DNA of 13,934 nucleotides from Candidatus Heimdallarchaeota archaeon (GTDB taxonomy: Archaea > Asgardarchaeota > Heimdallarchaeia > Heimdallarchaeales > Heimdallarchaeaceae): the NCBI GenBank assembly GCA_016839875.1, contig JAEOTK010000343.1, positions 1 through 13,934 of the forward strand. Direction: 5' to 3'. The position numbers and the translations under genes are program-made. Below the pieces are notes generated by a model. That model was given only the letters and a program-made list of their open reading frames with translations, searched no databases and was not told the DNA's origin. Positions 1 through 6,175 of the stretch are shown here, piece after piece (the stretch's first letter is position 1; the number at the start of each line of letters is the position of its first letter).

Positions 1-68
1 CAAAACTAAAAGAGAAAACAGAGCTCAAGAATGGCGATTACATTAAGAAGAAACGCAGAAAACATTAG
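1..68 (+). CDS. 3' end of an unidentified CDS (partial)
   Basis: Reading from base 3, one plus-strand frame stays open to a TAG at 66-68. It gives about 21 residues ending in a very basic tail (…YIKKKRRKH). The other two plus frames stop at once (bases 7-9) or at base 44. A Lys/Arg-rich end is plausible for a soluble or nucleic-acid-binding protein, but the family cannot be told from so little. The next gene on the same strand starts 68 bp downstream behind its own TATA-like box, so this one probably ends its own transcript. It could also be chance open frame. Confidence 0.45.
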   Translation, partial: KLKEKTELKNGDYIKKKRRKH

Positions 69-106
69 TTTCTCTGCAAGTCATTTCAATTTTTTACATT
101 CAAAAA

Positions 107-120
107 AGTTTATTTTTAAT
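107..120 (+). promoter_or_regulatory. TATA-like box for the CBS/antiporter operon
   Basis: The sequence agtttatttttaat is centred about 24 nt upstream of the ATG at 137. That spacing predicts a leaderless or near-leaderless transcript. No Shine-Dalgarno motif precedes 137, which fits. Confidence 0.45.
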
Positions 121-136
121 GAAAAAAACTTAGCTT

Positions 137-625
137 ATGGAAGACGAAGAAATTATGGAGGATGTCTTCTCGAAAATCAAAGAGATGAAAGCGATTGATT
201 TTCCAATAAGGAAAGTTCCAATCATTCGAGAAGAAATAGGATGCATTGAGTTGTTAGATCTTCTCATAGAACAAAAATCTCCTGTTGTAATGGTTTATGA
301 TAAAGAAGACAAATTTCTTGGTATTTTAAGAATAGAAAATCTTCTCTCACTACTTAAACCACGTAGAACTGATATTTCTGATGTACTATCAAGAACACAT
401 GTATTGTCTTGTATAACCGCTTTTGATTTAGTTAAACGAGATACACCAGTGGTTAAAGATAGCGATGAAATATCCCGAGTTGCAGGATTAATGGACAAGT
501 ATGATACAATTTTCTTACCGAGATGTAAAGAAAGAAAAGCTGAAATTGAAGGGATGATTTTCCTTTCAGACATTATTCAAACTCTTAGAGATAACTGGGT
601 TGGAGCTTGTGTGGATTACGATTAG
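137..625 (+). CDS. Small CBS-domain-pair protein, probable regulator of the downstream antiporter
   Basis: A 162-aa cytosolic protein made almost entirely of a tandem CBS (Bateman) pair. The first CBS is roughly residues 22-78, with the typical pattern 'SPVVMVYDKEDKFLGILRIE'. The second is roughly 85-152, with 'DTPVVKDSDEI…VAGLMDKYD' and 'EGMIFLSDIIQTL'. There is no membrane segment or catalytic domain. CBS pairs usually bind adenine nucleotides or S-adenosyl ligands and allosterically control partners, often transporters. The gene overlaps the control region of the next one: its TAG at 623-625 lies within the next gene's ribosome-binding site and only 11 bp separate stop and start, so the two are almost certainly co-translated. 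I infer that it senses energy state or ionic strength for the antiporter. The CBS assignment is by pattern recognition; the ligand is unknown. Confidence 0.82.
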   Translation: MEDEEIMEDVFSKIKEMKAIDFPIRKVPIIREEIGCIELLDLLIEQKSPVVMVYDKEDKFLGILRIENLLSLLKPRRTDISDVLSRTHVLSCITAFDLVKRDTPVVKDSDEISRVAGLMDKYDTIFLPRCKERKAEIEGMIFLSDIIQTLRDNWVGACVDYD

Positions 626-628
626 GAG
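624..628 (+). promoter_or_regulatory. Shine-Dalgarno that fixes the antiporter start
   Basis: AGGAG lies 8 nt before the ATG at 637 and overlaps the TAG stop (623-625) of the CBS gene. It favours ATG 637 over the in-frame TTG at 607, which would add ten hydrophilic residues and overlap the CBS gene. Confidence 0.7.
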
Positions 629-636
629 CAAGAGAA

Positions 637-2031
637 ATGTCCTTTGATTTTAGTTTTTTCTTATATTTGGGAATTGCCTTGATTTTTGCTAGACTCTTAG
701 GAGAGCTCTTTGAAAAAATCAAACTATCTTCAATCATAGGTGAACTTCTCGCTGGATTACTTCTGGGTGGACCACTTTTCTTCCTTGCTGGAAGACAGGA
801 ATTTAATATTGGTCAGAATTTTACATTTAGCTTTGACTCTATGTCGGAAGCAATCGAACCTTTCGCACAAATTGGAATCTTGTTACTTCTCTTCATAGTA
901 GGATCTGAAATCAGAACAGATGAATTAAGAAAAGCAGGAAAACGAAATCTCCTCATTTCACTAACAGATGTTGCAATAACATATGGCTTAGGATTTCTAA
1001 CAGGCTATGTTTTTATAGGTGCAATTACTGGAATATGGAATGTAGGATTAGCAGCTTTCTTTGGATTAGTATTTATTCCAACTAGTATTGGAACAACTGT
1101 TAGAACTTTGAGCAACATCAAGAAACTCAATACCAGGGAAGGTCAAACTCTTCTCAGTTTAGCTGTTTTTGATGATTTTCTAGCACTTCTGTTTTTGCTA
1201 ATTATTTCAGGTTTGGTTTTTGCAGATTCTTCAGGTACTGGTCTAGGTTTATTTGTTGATATCGCAATTCAAATAGCATACATCATTGGAATGCTAATTA
1301 TTGTTCTCTTTCTTCTTCCAAAGATACTCGAGTTCTTTGAAGGAAGATTCAATACTTTTTCACTAGCATCAACAAGCTACTTCTCTGTTGGAATTGTTTT
1401 TGCTATCCTTCTAACAACAGCATTCTTTGCTGAGTTTTTAGGAGTATCAGCTGCTATTGGAGCTTTCTTACTTGGAGTAGGAATGCAGAGGAACAAACTG
1501 CTTATGTCAGAACCTCTTGATACATTTGTCAAAATAGGTGAAGGTTCTCTGATACCGCTTTTCTTCTTTTCAGTAGGAAGTTCATTTGTGTTTGAAGGTT
1601 TTAACGCAATTCTAATTGTTATCATTCCTATTGCATTGTTCGCTAAAATCTTAGGTTCATTTACCGGAGCTTTATTCTCAACTAATCCTATCAAAGAATT
1701 CCTCTTTGTTAGGAAGCTCAAAGAAGAAAGAAAGACTCAGAAAAAGGAAAATATGGATAAAGAAGTTGTAGAGGAGGAGAGTTTTTGGAGAAATATCAAA
1801 CCAAATATCCTCTCTTCTGGTAAAATTGCTCTTGGCATGATGCCTAAGGGTGAGATCACTTTAATCATAGCAGCGATAGGTTTGGCTGCAGCTCAAAATT
1901 ATTTGGAGATATTACCTTTAGCAAAAGAACTATACTCAGTGATAATTCTGCTTGTACTAGTTACAGTATTCTTAACTCCATTCCTATTACGAATAGCATT
2001 TAGTACTAGAAAGAAGAAAGTTGCTGAGTAA
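637..2031 (+). CDS. CPA2-family Na+(K+)/H+ antiporter (KefB/NapA-like)
   Basis: A 464-aa polytopic membrane protein with about 12 hydrophobic segments along its length. It is in the monovalent cation:proton antiporter-2 family. Visible family marks are the TM4-TM5 region 'PTSIGTTVRTLSNIKKLN…' followed by AVFDD, an aspartate pair at about residues 179-180. A Gly-rich segment 'GVSAAIGAFLLGVGM' lies near 269-283, and 'MPKGEITLI' lies near 402-410 in a late TM. An Asp-Asp pair, rather than Asn-Asp, is the usual mark of electrogenic Na+/H+ exchange, and the Lys of PKGE may be the late-TM basic residue. Residues about 357-385 form a highly charged insert (KLKEERKTQKKE…) before the last two helices, probably cytosolic. 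No C-terminal TrkA-N/RCK domain is attached; the upstream CBS protein may replace it. Ion specificity cannot be decided from sequence. Confidence 0.85.
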   Translation: MSFDFSFFLYLGIALIFARLLGELFEKIKLSSIIGELLAGLLLGGPLFFLAGRQEFNIGQNFTFSFDSMSEAIEPFAQIGILLLLFIVGSEIRTDELRKAGKRNLLISLTDVAITYGLGFLTGYVFIGAITGIWNVGLAAFFGLVFIPTSIGTTVRTLSNIKKLNTREGQTLLSLAVFDDFLALLFLLIISGLVFADSSGTGLGLFVDIAIQIAYIIGMLIIVLFLLPKILEFFEGRFNTFSLASTSYFSVGIVFAILLTTAFFAEFLGVSAAIGAFLLGVGMQRNKLLMSEPLDTFVKIGEGSLIPLFFFSVGSSFVFEGFNAILIVIIPIALFAKILGSFTGALFSTNPIKEFLFVRKLKEERKTQKKENMDKEVVEEESFWRNIKPNILSSGKIALGMMPKGEITLIIAAIGLAAAQNYLEILPLAKELYSVIILLVLVTVFLTPFLLRIAFSTRKKKVAE

Positions 2032-2038
2032 ATTCTTT

Positions 2039-2461
2039 TTACTCTTCATCTTTTTTAAACAGATAGCGATCAGTAAAATGTAGAATCAGATCTTGTGCAG
2101 CGGTATAATCTAGAGACAATTGAGTTCCCCAGATAGACTTAGCTCGTTCAAGTTTTCCCATCATCAAACCTAACTTAATTCCTGTTACCGTATTTCTTGT
2201 AAAGAGTTCATTTCCTTGAAAATTAATTACTCCATACTCTTGTCTTAACTTACCATAGGTTTGACTTATAATACTGAATTCTTCTCGCAAATTATCCAAA
2301 GATTCAGATAAGTTCTCCTTTGATTTTACTTCTTCAAAATCTATTTCACTTATGAAATTGAAAAATGTTAGTAGTTCATTTACAAGATATTCGTGATCTT
2401 GCATATTTTGTGCAACTGAATCAGGTATTAGAATATAGTTTTTTGGTTTTCTTCTCATCAT
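2039..2461 (-). CDS. Hypothetical protein, third gene of a three-gene operon
   Basis: A 140-aa protein whose family I do not recognise. It is probably mostly helical, with an acidic central stretch (about 40-75, rich in Glu/Ser) and an amphipathic C-terminal third ('GIKLGLMMGKLERAK'). It has no Cys pairs, nucleotide-binding loop or membrane segment. Two ATGs sit in tandem (2461 and 2458). GAGGG upstream, 6 nt before the first ATG, acts as ribosome-binding site and abuts the stop of the previous gene (10-bp gap), so expression is coupled. Its 3' end converges with the antiporter gene across only 7 bp. Confidence 0.6.
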   Translation of the reverse strand: MMRRKPKNYILIPDSVAQNMQDHEYLVNELLTFFNFISEIDFEEVKSKENLSESLDNLREEFSIISQTYGKLRQEYGVINFQGNELFTRNTVTGIKLGLMMGKLERAKSIWGTQLSLDYTAAQDLILHFTDRYLFKKDEE

Positions 2462-2471
2462 GATTTTCCCT

Positions 2472-2822
2472 CTAGACTTTATTCAAAGATTCAAGCGCTT
2501 TACCTAGTTGAACAATTGCTAAGTAGTCTTCTTCATATTCACTAAGAAGTTCTTTTTGTACTTTTAATTTCTTCTTTGTTTCGATAATGTCATCTGCCAT
2601 TTTTCTAGTTCTGTAATCTAGCATTTTCATATTCAAAAAAGAGAGTATTTTGTCCCAGAACTTCAAATCATCATAATCTGCGAAGCGATCTAGGAAATCC
2701 TCCATAATAGAAATTACTCTCTCTGGATCAACTTCAAATTTCGTAGCTAGACCATTTATCTTAATCTTCTGCTTGGATGTAAATTCATATTTGACATATT
2801 TTCTATTGCTTGGGGAAGACAT
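2472..2822 (-). CDS. Hypothetical helical protein, second gene of a three-gene operon
   Basis: A 116-aa protein, unrecognised. Residues about 13-35 (YEFTSKQKIKINGLATKFEV) look like a short helix-turn-helix-sized segment. The second half, from about 60, is charged and heptad-like ('DDIIETKKKLKVQKELLSEY'), suggesting a coiled coil. There is no enzyme motif. Its ATG follows the stop of the upstream gene by 12 bp with only a weak ribosome-binding site (GTGG). Position and size suggest that it forms a complex with its two operon partners; that is inference from context alone. Confidence 0.6.
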   Translation of the reverse strand: MSSPSNRKYVKYEFTSKQKIKINGLATKFEVDPERVISIMEDFLDRFADYDDLKFWDKILSFLNMKMLDYRTRKMADDIIETKKKLKVQKELLSEYEEDYLAIVQLGKALESLNKV

Positions 2823-2834
2823 AGTACCACGTAT

Positions 2835-3338
2835 TTACTTCAATTTTCTCTTGATAACTAAATTGTCAACTGCAGTTAAAGACATCACTTCAAAAGTTTT
2901 AGCTATTGTCACTTCATCATTGAATGTAGGATCTAAACCAGCTACACCATGAACACGAACTACATTGAAAACAGCAAGTTTCTCCTTGGTTTCGTATTGT
3001 AATTCCTTATTTAATTTTAGCTCAAATATGATTACTGCACGAGTATAGAAAGGAGCTTCTATTTCTTTGCTAGCTGTTACTATTTTTTCATGTAGATTCA
3101 ATTTATTGTAAGCAGAAATTAAAACATCATCTTCTCCTTTTCTTAGAATATTCAGCGTCATCTCTTCTGGGATTTCCTCTGATTCAATCGAGATTAGGAT
3201 TTTACTATCAAGCAAAGGGATATATTTTGAAATCACGTGCAAATTGTAATTTTCAATACTACCACTAATACCCAGTATGGGAGTTATTGAAACCAAGTAA
3301 TCAGATAACTCAGGAGGTAGGTCTAAATTATCAAACAT
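2835..3338 (-). CDS. Hypothetical protein, first gene of a three-gene operon
   Basis: A 167-aa soluble protein, unrecognised. It has alternating hydrophobic/charged segments typical of beta strands ('YTRAVIIFELKLNKEL', 'KLAVFNVVRVHGVAGL', 'EVTIAKTFEVMSL'). There is no signal peptide, membrane helix or recognisable catalytic motif. It opens the operon, with a TATA-like element about 25 nt upstream of the ATG at 3338 and no Shine-Dalgarno, so it is probably leaderless. It is divergent from the acidic-tail gene across a short 97-bp shared promoter region, which may mean the two units are co-regulated. Confidence 0.6.
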   Translation of the reverse strand: MFDNLDLPPELSDYLVSITPILGISGSIENYNLHVISKYIPLLDSKILISIESEEIPEEMTLNILRKGEDDVLISAYNKLNLHEKIVTASKEIEAPFYTRAVIIFELKLNKELQYETKEKLAVFNVVRVHGVAGLDPTFNDEVTIAKTFEVMSLTAVDNLVIKRKLK

Positions 3339-3358
3339 AAATCAAAATTTAATACAAC

Positions 3359-3367
3359 ATTTAAGAA
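3359..3367 (-). promoter_or_regulatory. TATA-like box for the three-gene hypothetical operon
   Basis: On the minus strand this reads TTCTTAAAT, centred about 25 nt from the ATG at 3338. The spacing implies leaderless transcription. Confidence 0.45.
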
Positions 3368-3404
3368 ATTTACCGTCAGAACTAATTGGCTAGTACTTTC
3401 GAAT

Positions 3405-3413
3405 AAGTTAAAT
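3405..3413 (+). promoter_or_regulatory. TATA-like box that decides the start of the acidic-tail gene
   Basis: The sequence aagttaaat is centred about 27 nt before the ATG at 3436. An earlier in-frame ATG at 3412 lies inside this box, so 3436 is the better start. Confidence 0.4.
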
Positions 3414-3435
3414 GTTTATTCTCAATTTATTAAGT

Positions 3436-3882
3436 ATGGAAGAGATTACATTTCAAGAATTTCTCCTAAAATCTGGTCAAATACTTGAAAAATATAGATC
3501 CAATATCTCACATCTCAAGCAATTGAGAGATAATATAGAAAAACAGTTTTTTACTCCTGATGAAATGGTAGCTTATTTTCATGCTAACAAGAGTGAGTAT
3601 TTTACTTGGCAGCAGACTCAAGATTCAATAATCACACTAGAAGATGCATATAGTGAGTTAGTTGGAAACATGTTGGATGCAAGAGGTGCTTCTGAAAACT
3701 TCAAATATCATTTGAGGGATAATCGAATACCTGTTCTAACTGTAATAGAAGAGGAAGGAGAAGAAAAAATCCAAGAACAATTAGAAGAAGAAATGGAAGA
3801 ACTAATTCTGGAAGCTCTAAAAGAAGAAGGAGTTTTGGAAGAACCAAAAGAAGAAGAAGAAGAAGAAACTCAAAAAGAATAG
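3436..3882 (+). CDS. Hypothetical protein with a Glu-rich C-terminal tail
   Basis: A 148-aa protein if started at 3436; starting at the upstream ATG (3412) would add eight residues (MFILNLLS). Residues 1-100 look helical (FQEFLLKSGQILEKY…, HLKQLRDNIEKQF) with aromatic clusters ('YFTWQQTQ'). From about 104 to the end it becomes a strongly acidic, low-complexity tail ending in runs of Glu. I do not recognise the family. Acidic tails of this kind occur in histone- or nucleic-acid-mimicking proteins and chaperones, but nothing here proves such a role. It is divergent from the three-gene operon and convergent with the Nudix gene (6-bp gap). Confidence 0.6.
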   Translation: MEEITFQEFLLKSGQILEKYRSNISHLKQLRDNIEKQFFTPDEMVAYFHANKSEYFTWQQTQDSIITLEDAYSELVGNMLDARGASENFKYHLRDNRIPVLTVIEEEGEEKIQEQLEEEMEELILEALKEEGVLEEPKEEEEEETQKE

Positions 3883-3888
3883 AAGAAG

Positions 3889-4443
3889 CTAGGATTTTTC
3901 ATCTCTAATTCGTTTTAACAGGTCACCAATTATACCTGCTGTTACTCCCCAGATTCTGTAGTTACCAATTTTGTAATATGAATGAATTCCACTCTCTCTA
4001 AAAAATCCTTTTTGGAAATTATCTGGATTCATAATTTCAGATAAATCAGCACGAAAATGTTCAGCTACCTCAGATGGGTTAGACCTTATTTCAGCTGATT
4101 CATTAACAATTCCAACATAAGGATAGACATGATGCCGACTTGATGTTACAGTTGGAGAGAGTCTACCAATCACGTTTATATCGTGTGAATCAATATTAAC
4201 TTCTTCTTTGGTTTCTCTTAATGCAGTAATCAGAGGTGTACCATCATCTTCATCAAATCTACCTCCAGGGAAAGCGATTTGTCCTTGATGATGAGAAGTG
4301 TTCATAGTTCTTTTAATGAAGAGCACCTGTTGTGAATCTTTGAAGATTGGAATTAATACAGCTGCTAATCTAAGCATTTTTCGATTTTCAAATGTAGAAT
4401 CAATAGGATCCAGAATAGATTCGATTTTTTTAAGCAGTTCCAT
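3889..4443 (-). CDS. Nudix hydrolase, CoA pyrophosphatase-like (NudL/UPF0035 type)
   Basis: A 184-aa soluble enzyme. Residues about 41-61 read 'LFIKRTMNTSHHQGQIAFPGG', the signature that sets CoA/acyl-CoA pyrophosphatases apart from other Nudix families. It runs straight into the Nudix box: Gly61, a variant acidic stretch, then R76-E-T-K-E80-E81. The metal-binding REUxEE core is complete; the following Gly of the consensus is Asn (EEVN). A late 'IWGVTAGII' is also typical of the family. The expected reaction is hydrolysis of (acyl-)CoA to 3',5'-ADP and 4'-phosphopantetheine in the cytosol. It starts 41 bp after the fchA stop, with a TATA-like T/A-rich stretch at 4452-4466, so it may be transcribed alone or by read-through. 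The exact substrate is not provable from sequence. Confidence 0.85.
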   Translation of the reverse strand: MELLKKIESILDPIDSTFENRKMLRLAAVLIPIFKDSQQVLFIKRTMNTSHHQGQIAFPGGRFDEDDGTPLITALRETKEEVNIDSHDINVIGRLSPTVTSSRHHVYPYVGIVNESAEIRSNPSEVAEHFRADLSEIMNPDNFQKGFFRESGIHSYYKIGNYRIWGVTAGIIGDLLKRIRDEKS

Positions 4444-4451
4444 TTTCTTAT

Positions 4452-4488
4452 CACATAAAAATAAAAGAAAGAAAGATGAAGAAATTAG
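4452..4488 (-). promoter_or_regulatory. T-rich fchA terminator merging into a TATA-like box for the Nudix gene
   Basis: On the minus strand the fchA stop is followed by repeated CTTTCT/TTTTATTTTTA tracts. These suit archaeal T-tract termination, and the last (4452-4466) lies about 15-23 nt before the Nudix ATG as a TATA-like element. The two roles may overlap. Confidence 0.35.
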
Positions 4489-5123
4489 AAAGTAGCTTTG
4501 ATTTCTTCGTCAAGCTTGATGACTTTTTCATCAATGCCTTCAACAAGTTCTTCTAATTCAGCATACATCTTTTCTGCATATTCAGCATCTTTGTTTTTAA
4601 TCCATCCAAGATTGATTTCAACGTTATGCATTGCTGATTTTAGACCTGTCAAAGCACAGAGAGCTCCAACAGCGATATCAGAAAGAGCTTGATTGTTTCC
4701 TTTTGTTCCCATCTCAAGATGAAGGTCAATAACTTCTTTACAAGCTTTGCATGTCTCCAAAGGAACTTCTGCAGCTACTTTGTATTCAGCTAAGATTTTT
4801 GCTGATCTAGCAGCTTTCTCTTCTTCAGTCTCTTTTGGCATACCAAAGGCTTTGATAACACCACTGAAAGCATTGGCATCTTTGTCAGTAAGTTCTGTTA
4901 ATTTGATACGAAGAGCTTCAGTCTTCTCCAATTTAGCTTTGAAGAATTCTTCAACATCCTCATAACCGGATTTTCCAATTGTGAGTCGTGCAACCATAGA
5001 ACCCAAAGCAGCTCCCATGGCTCCAGCTATACAAGCAGCTGCTCCACCACCAGGTGCTGGTGCATCACTAGCTAGCTCATCTAAAAATTCTGTAATTACT
5101 TTGTCTATTAACATTTCACCCAT
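4485..5123 (-). CDS. fchA: Formiminotetrahydrofolate cyclodeaminase
   Basis: A 212-aa protein of the FTCD C-terminal domain family. It converts 5-formimino-THF to 5,10-methenyl-THF plus ammonia. The N-terminal signature 'FLDELASDAPAPGGG' (residues 13-27), followed by an Ala/Gly-rich helix, is diagnostic, and the rest is all-helical as expected. Its length matches stand-alone bacterial and archaeal FchA. I chose ATG 5123 because it follows immediately after the ftcD stop (TAA, 5125-5127; TAACATG). The frame is open upstream to a TTG at 5174, but that would overlap ftcD by 50 bp with no family homology. ATG 5114 is a second possibility, preceded closely by GGGTGA. Tight coupling with ftcD gives the two-step module that vertebrates carry as one fused enzyme. 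Confidence 0.92.
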   Translation of the reverse strand: MGEMLIDKVITEFLDELASDAPAPGGGAAACIAGAMGAALGSMVARLTIGKSGYEDVEEFFKAKLEKTEALRIKLTELTDKDANAFSGVIKAFGMPKETEEEKAARSAKILAEYKVAAEVPLETCKACKEVIDLHLEMGTKGNNQALSDIAVGALCALTGLKSAMHNVEINLGWIKNKDAEYAEKMYAELEELVEGIDEKVIKLDEEIKATF

Positions 5124-5124
5124 G

Positions 5125-6036
5125 TTATTCACTTTTCCCGTAAATTCTTTTCTCAATGATTTGATTTCTATCAAAATTATTTAATTGTAAGTAGTTTTCA
5201 GCAGCATCAAGAAGAGCGTCTAGAGGTAACATACCGTATATTTCTGATTCAGTAACTGTAACGCCAAATCTTTCAGCTTCTCGTTTAACCATATCGAACA
5301 CTCTGTGTAATGGAGTACCGAGATAATTGGTTACGTTCATTGAAACCTGAACAACTCCACGTTCTTCTATATTCATAGCTCCTGCTTGGATATATCGTAA
5401 TCCTCCACCTGAGTGTCTAATATTTTTAGCAATTGCTTTTGCTATTTCCATATCATCAGTATTCAGATAGATATTGTAGGCTATCAAGAAGTTTCGAGCA
5501 CCAACATTTGTTGCTCCTGCTGTAGGATGAATTTTTCTATCACCGAAATCAGGGATATAGTCATCATTTGTTTCGATTTCTTCTTTTAATTGCTCATATT
5601 GGAAGGATTTTGTCCTGTAGTTCTGTAAGACTGCTCGTTCTGGAACTATTGCAGCGTCACCGTATATATACACTGGAATTTTTAGTTCCTTAGCAATTTT
5701 CTCACTAAGTTTTTTTGCAAGCTCAGCACATTCTTCAAGTGTGATATCAGATACTGGAATGATTGGAATAACATCAGTAGATCCGAATCTATTATGTTCT
5801 CCTTCATGCTCGTTCATATCTATTAATTCTGAGGCCATCTTGCAGCCTGCAAAAGCAGCTTTTACACATTCATTAGGTTCTCCTATGAATGTTATAACAG
5901 CTCTATTGTGATCAGGATCCATTCTACTATCTAACAGAGTAATTTTTCCTGCTTTCTTAATCGATGCTACAATCTTATCGACTACTTCTTGATTTCTTCC
6001 TTCACTAAAGTTAGGAACGCATTCTACTAAAGGCAT
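5125..6036 (-). CDS. ftcD: Glutamate formimidoyltransferase
   Basis: A 303-aa cytosolic enzyme. It transfers the formimino group of N-formimino-L-glutamate to tetrahydrofolate, the last step of one histidine-degradation route. It starts with the canonical 'PLVECVPNFSEGR'. The active-site segment 'HEGEHNRFGSTDVIPIIPV' contains His81, matching the catalytic His82 of the mammalian enzyme. 'HPTAGATNVGARNFLIAYN' (170-188) marks the junction into the C-terminal half. Length equals the two-lobed formiminotransferase without the cyclodeaminase, which is the next gene. The ATG at 6036 is set by AGGTGG four nt upstream; the longer TTG-started frame (6051) would swallow that site. No hutH/hutU/hutI genes are in view, so the source of formiminoglutamate is not shown. 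Confidence 0.94.
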   Translation of the reverse strand: MPLVECVPNFSEGRNQEVVDKIVASIKKAGKITLLDSRMDPDHNRAVITFIGEPNECVKAAFAGCKMASELIDMNEHEGEHNRFGSTDVIPIIPVSDITLEECAELAKKLSEKIAKELKIPVYIYGDAAIVPERAVLQNYRTKSFQYEQLKEEIETNDDYIPDFGDRKIHPTAGATNVGARNFLIAYNIYLNTDDMEIAKAIAKNIRHSGGGLRYIQAGAMNIEERGVVQVSMNVTNYLGTPLHRVFDMVKREAERFGVTVTESEIYGMLPLDALLDAAENYLQLNNFDRNQIIEKRIYGKSE

Positions 6037-6081
6037 AATTCCACCTTGCAATATTTTTTTTCCCTACTGTTTTAAACTTAC
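6037..6081 (-). promoter_or_regulatory. ftcD promoter and ribosome-binding site
   Basis: On the minus strand a TATA-like AGTTTAAAA lies at 6070-6078, predicting transcription from about 6049 and a leader of about 13 nt. That leader holds a strong Shine-Dalgarno (AGGTGG, 6041-6046). This contrasts with the leaderless starts elsewhere in the window. Confidence 0.5.
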
Positions 6082-6149
6082 TCATTGGAGATGAAAGAAC
6101 AAAAGACGATTGCACTATAAAAAACAATGATTTTGAGCCTTCTAAATGT

Positions 6150-6175
6150 ATCATTTAAAAAGAAAAGAAGGAAGA
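6150..6175 (-). terminator. T/C-rich terminator after lat
   Basis: Directly after the lat stop the minus strand reads CTTCCTTCTTTTCTTTTTAAATG, without a strong hairpin. This is the usual archaeal oligo-T termination style. Confidence 0.45.

Noticed and set aside
295..573. A 92-codon open frame on the minus strand inside the CBS gene
   Set aside because: Antisense shadow of a gene with a clear domain pattern; Ser/Leu-rich, with no promoter or ribosome-binding site.
607..636. Ten-residue N-terminal extension of the antiporter from TTG 607
   Set aside because: It overlaps the CBS gene, and the AGGAG motif points to ATG 637.
1377..1721. A 114-codon minus-strand frame within the antiporter gene
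   Set aside because: Lies wholly opposite well-conserved antiporter helices; low-complexity Lys/Ser/Pro composition typical of a shadow.
4498..5184. Three plus-strand open frames (64-72 codons) opposite fchA
   Set aside because: All mirror the Ala/Gly/Glu-rich fchA sequence and are Ser/Ala-rich artefacts without start signals.
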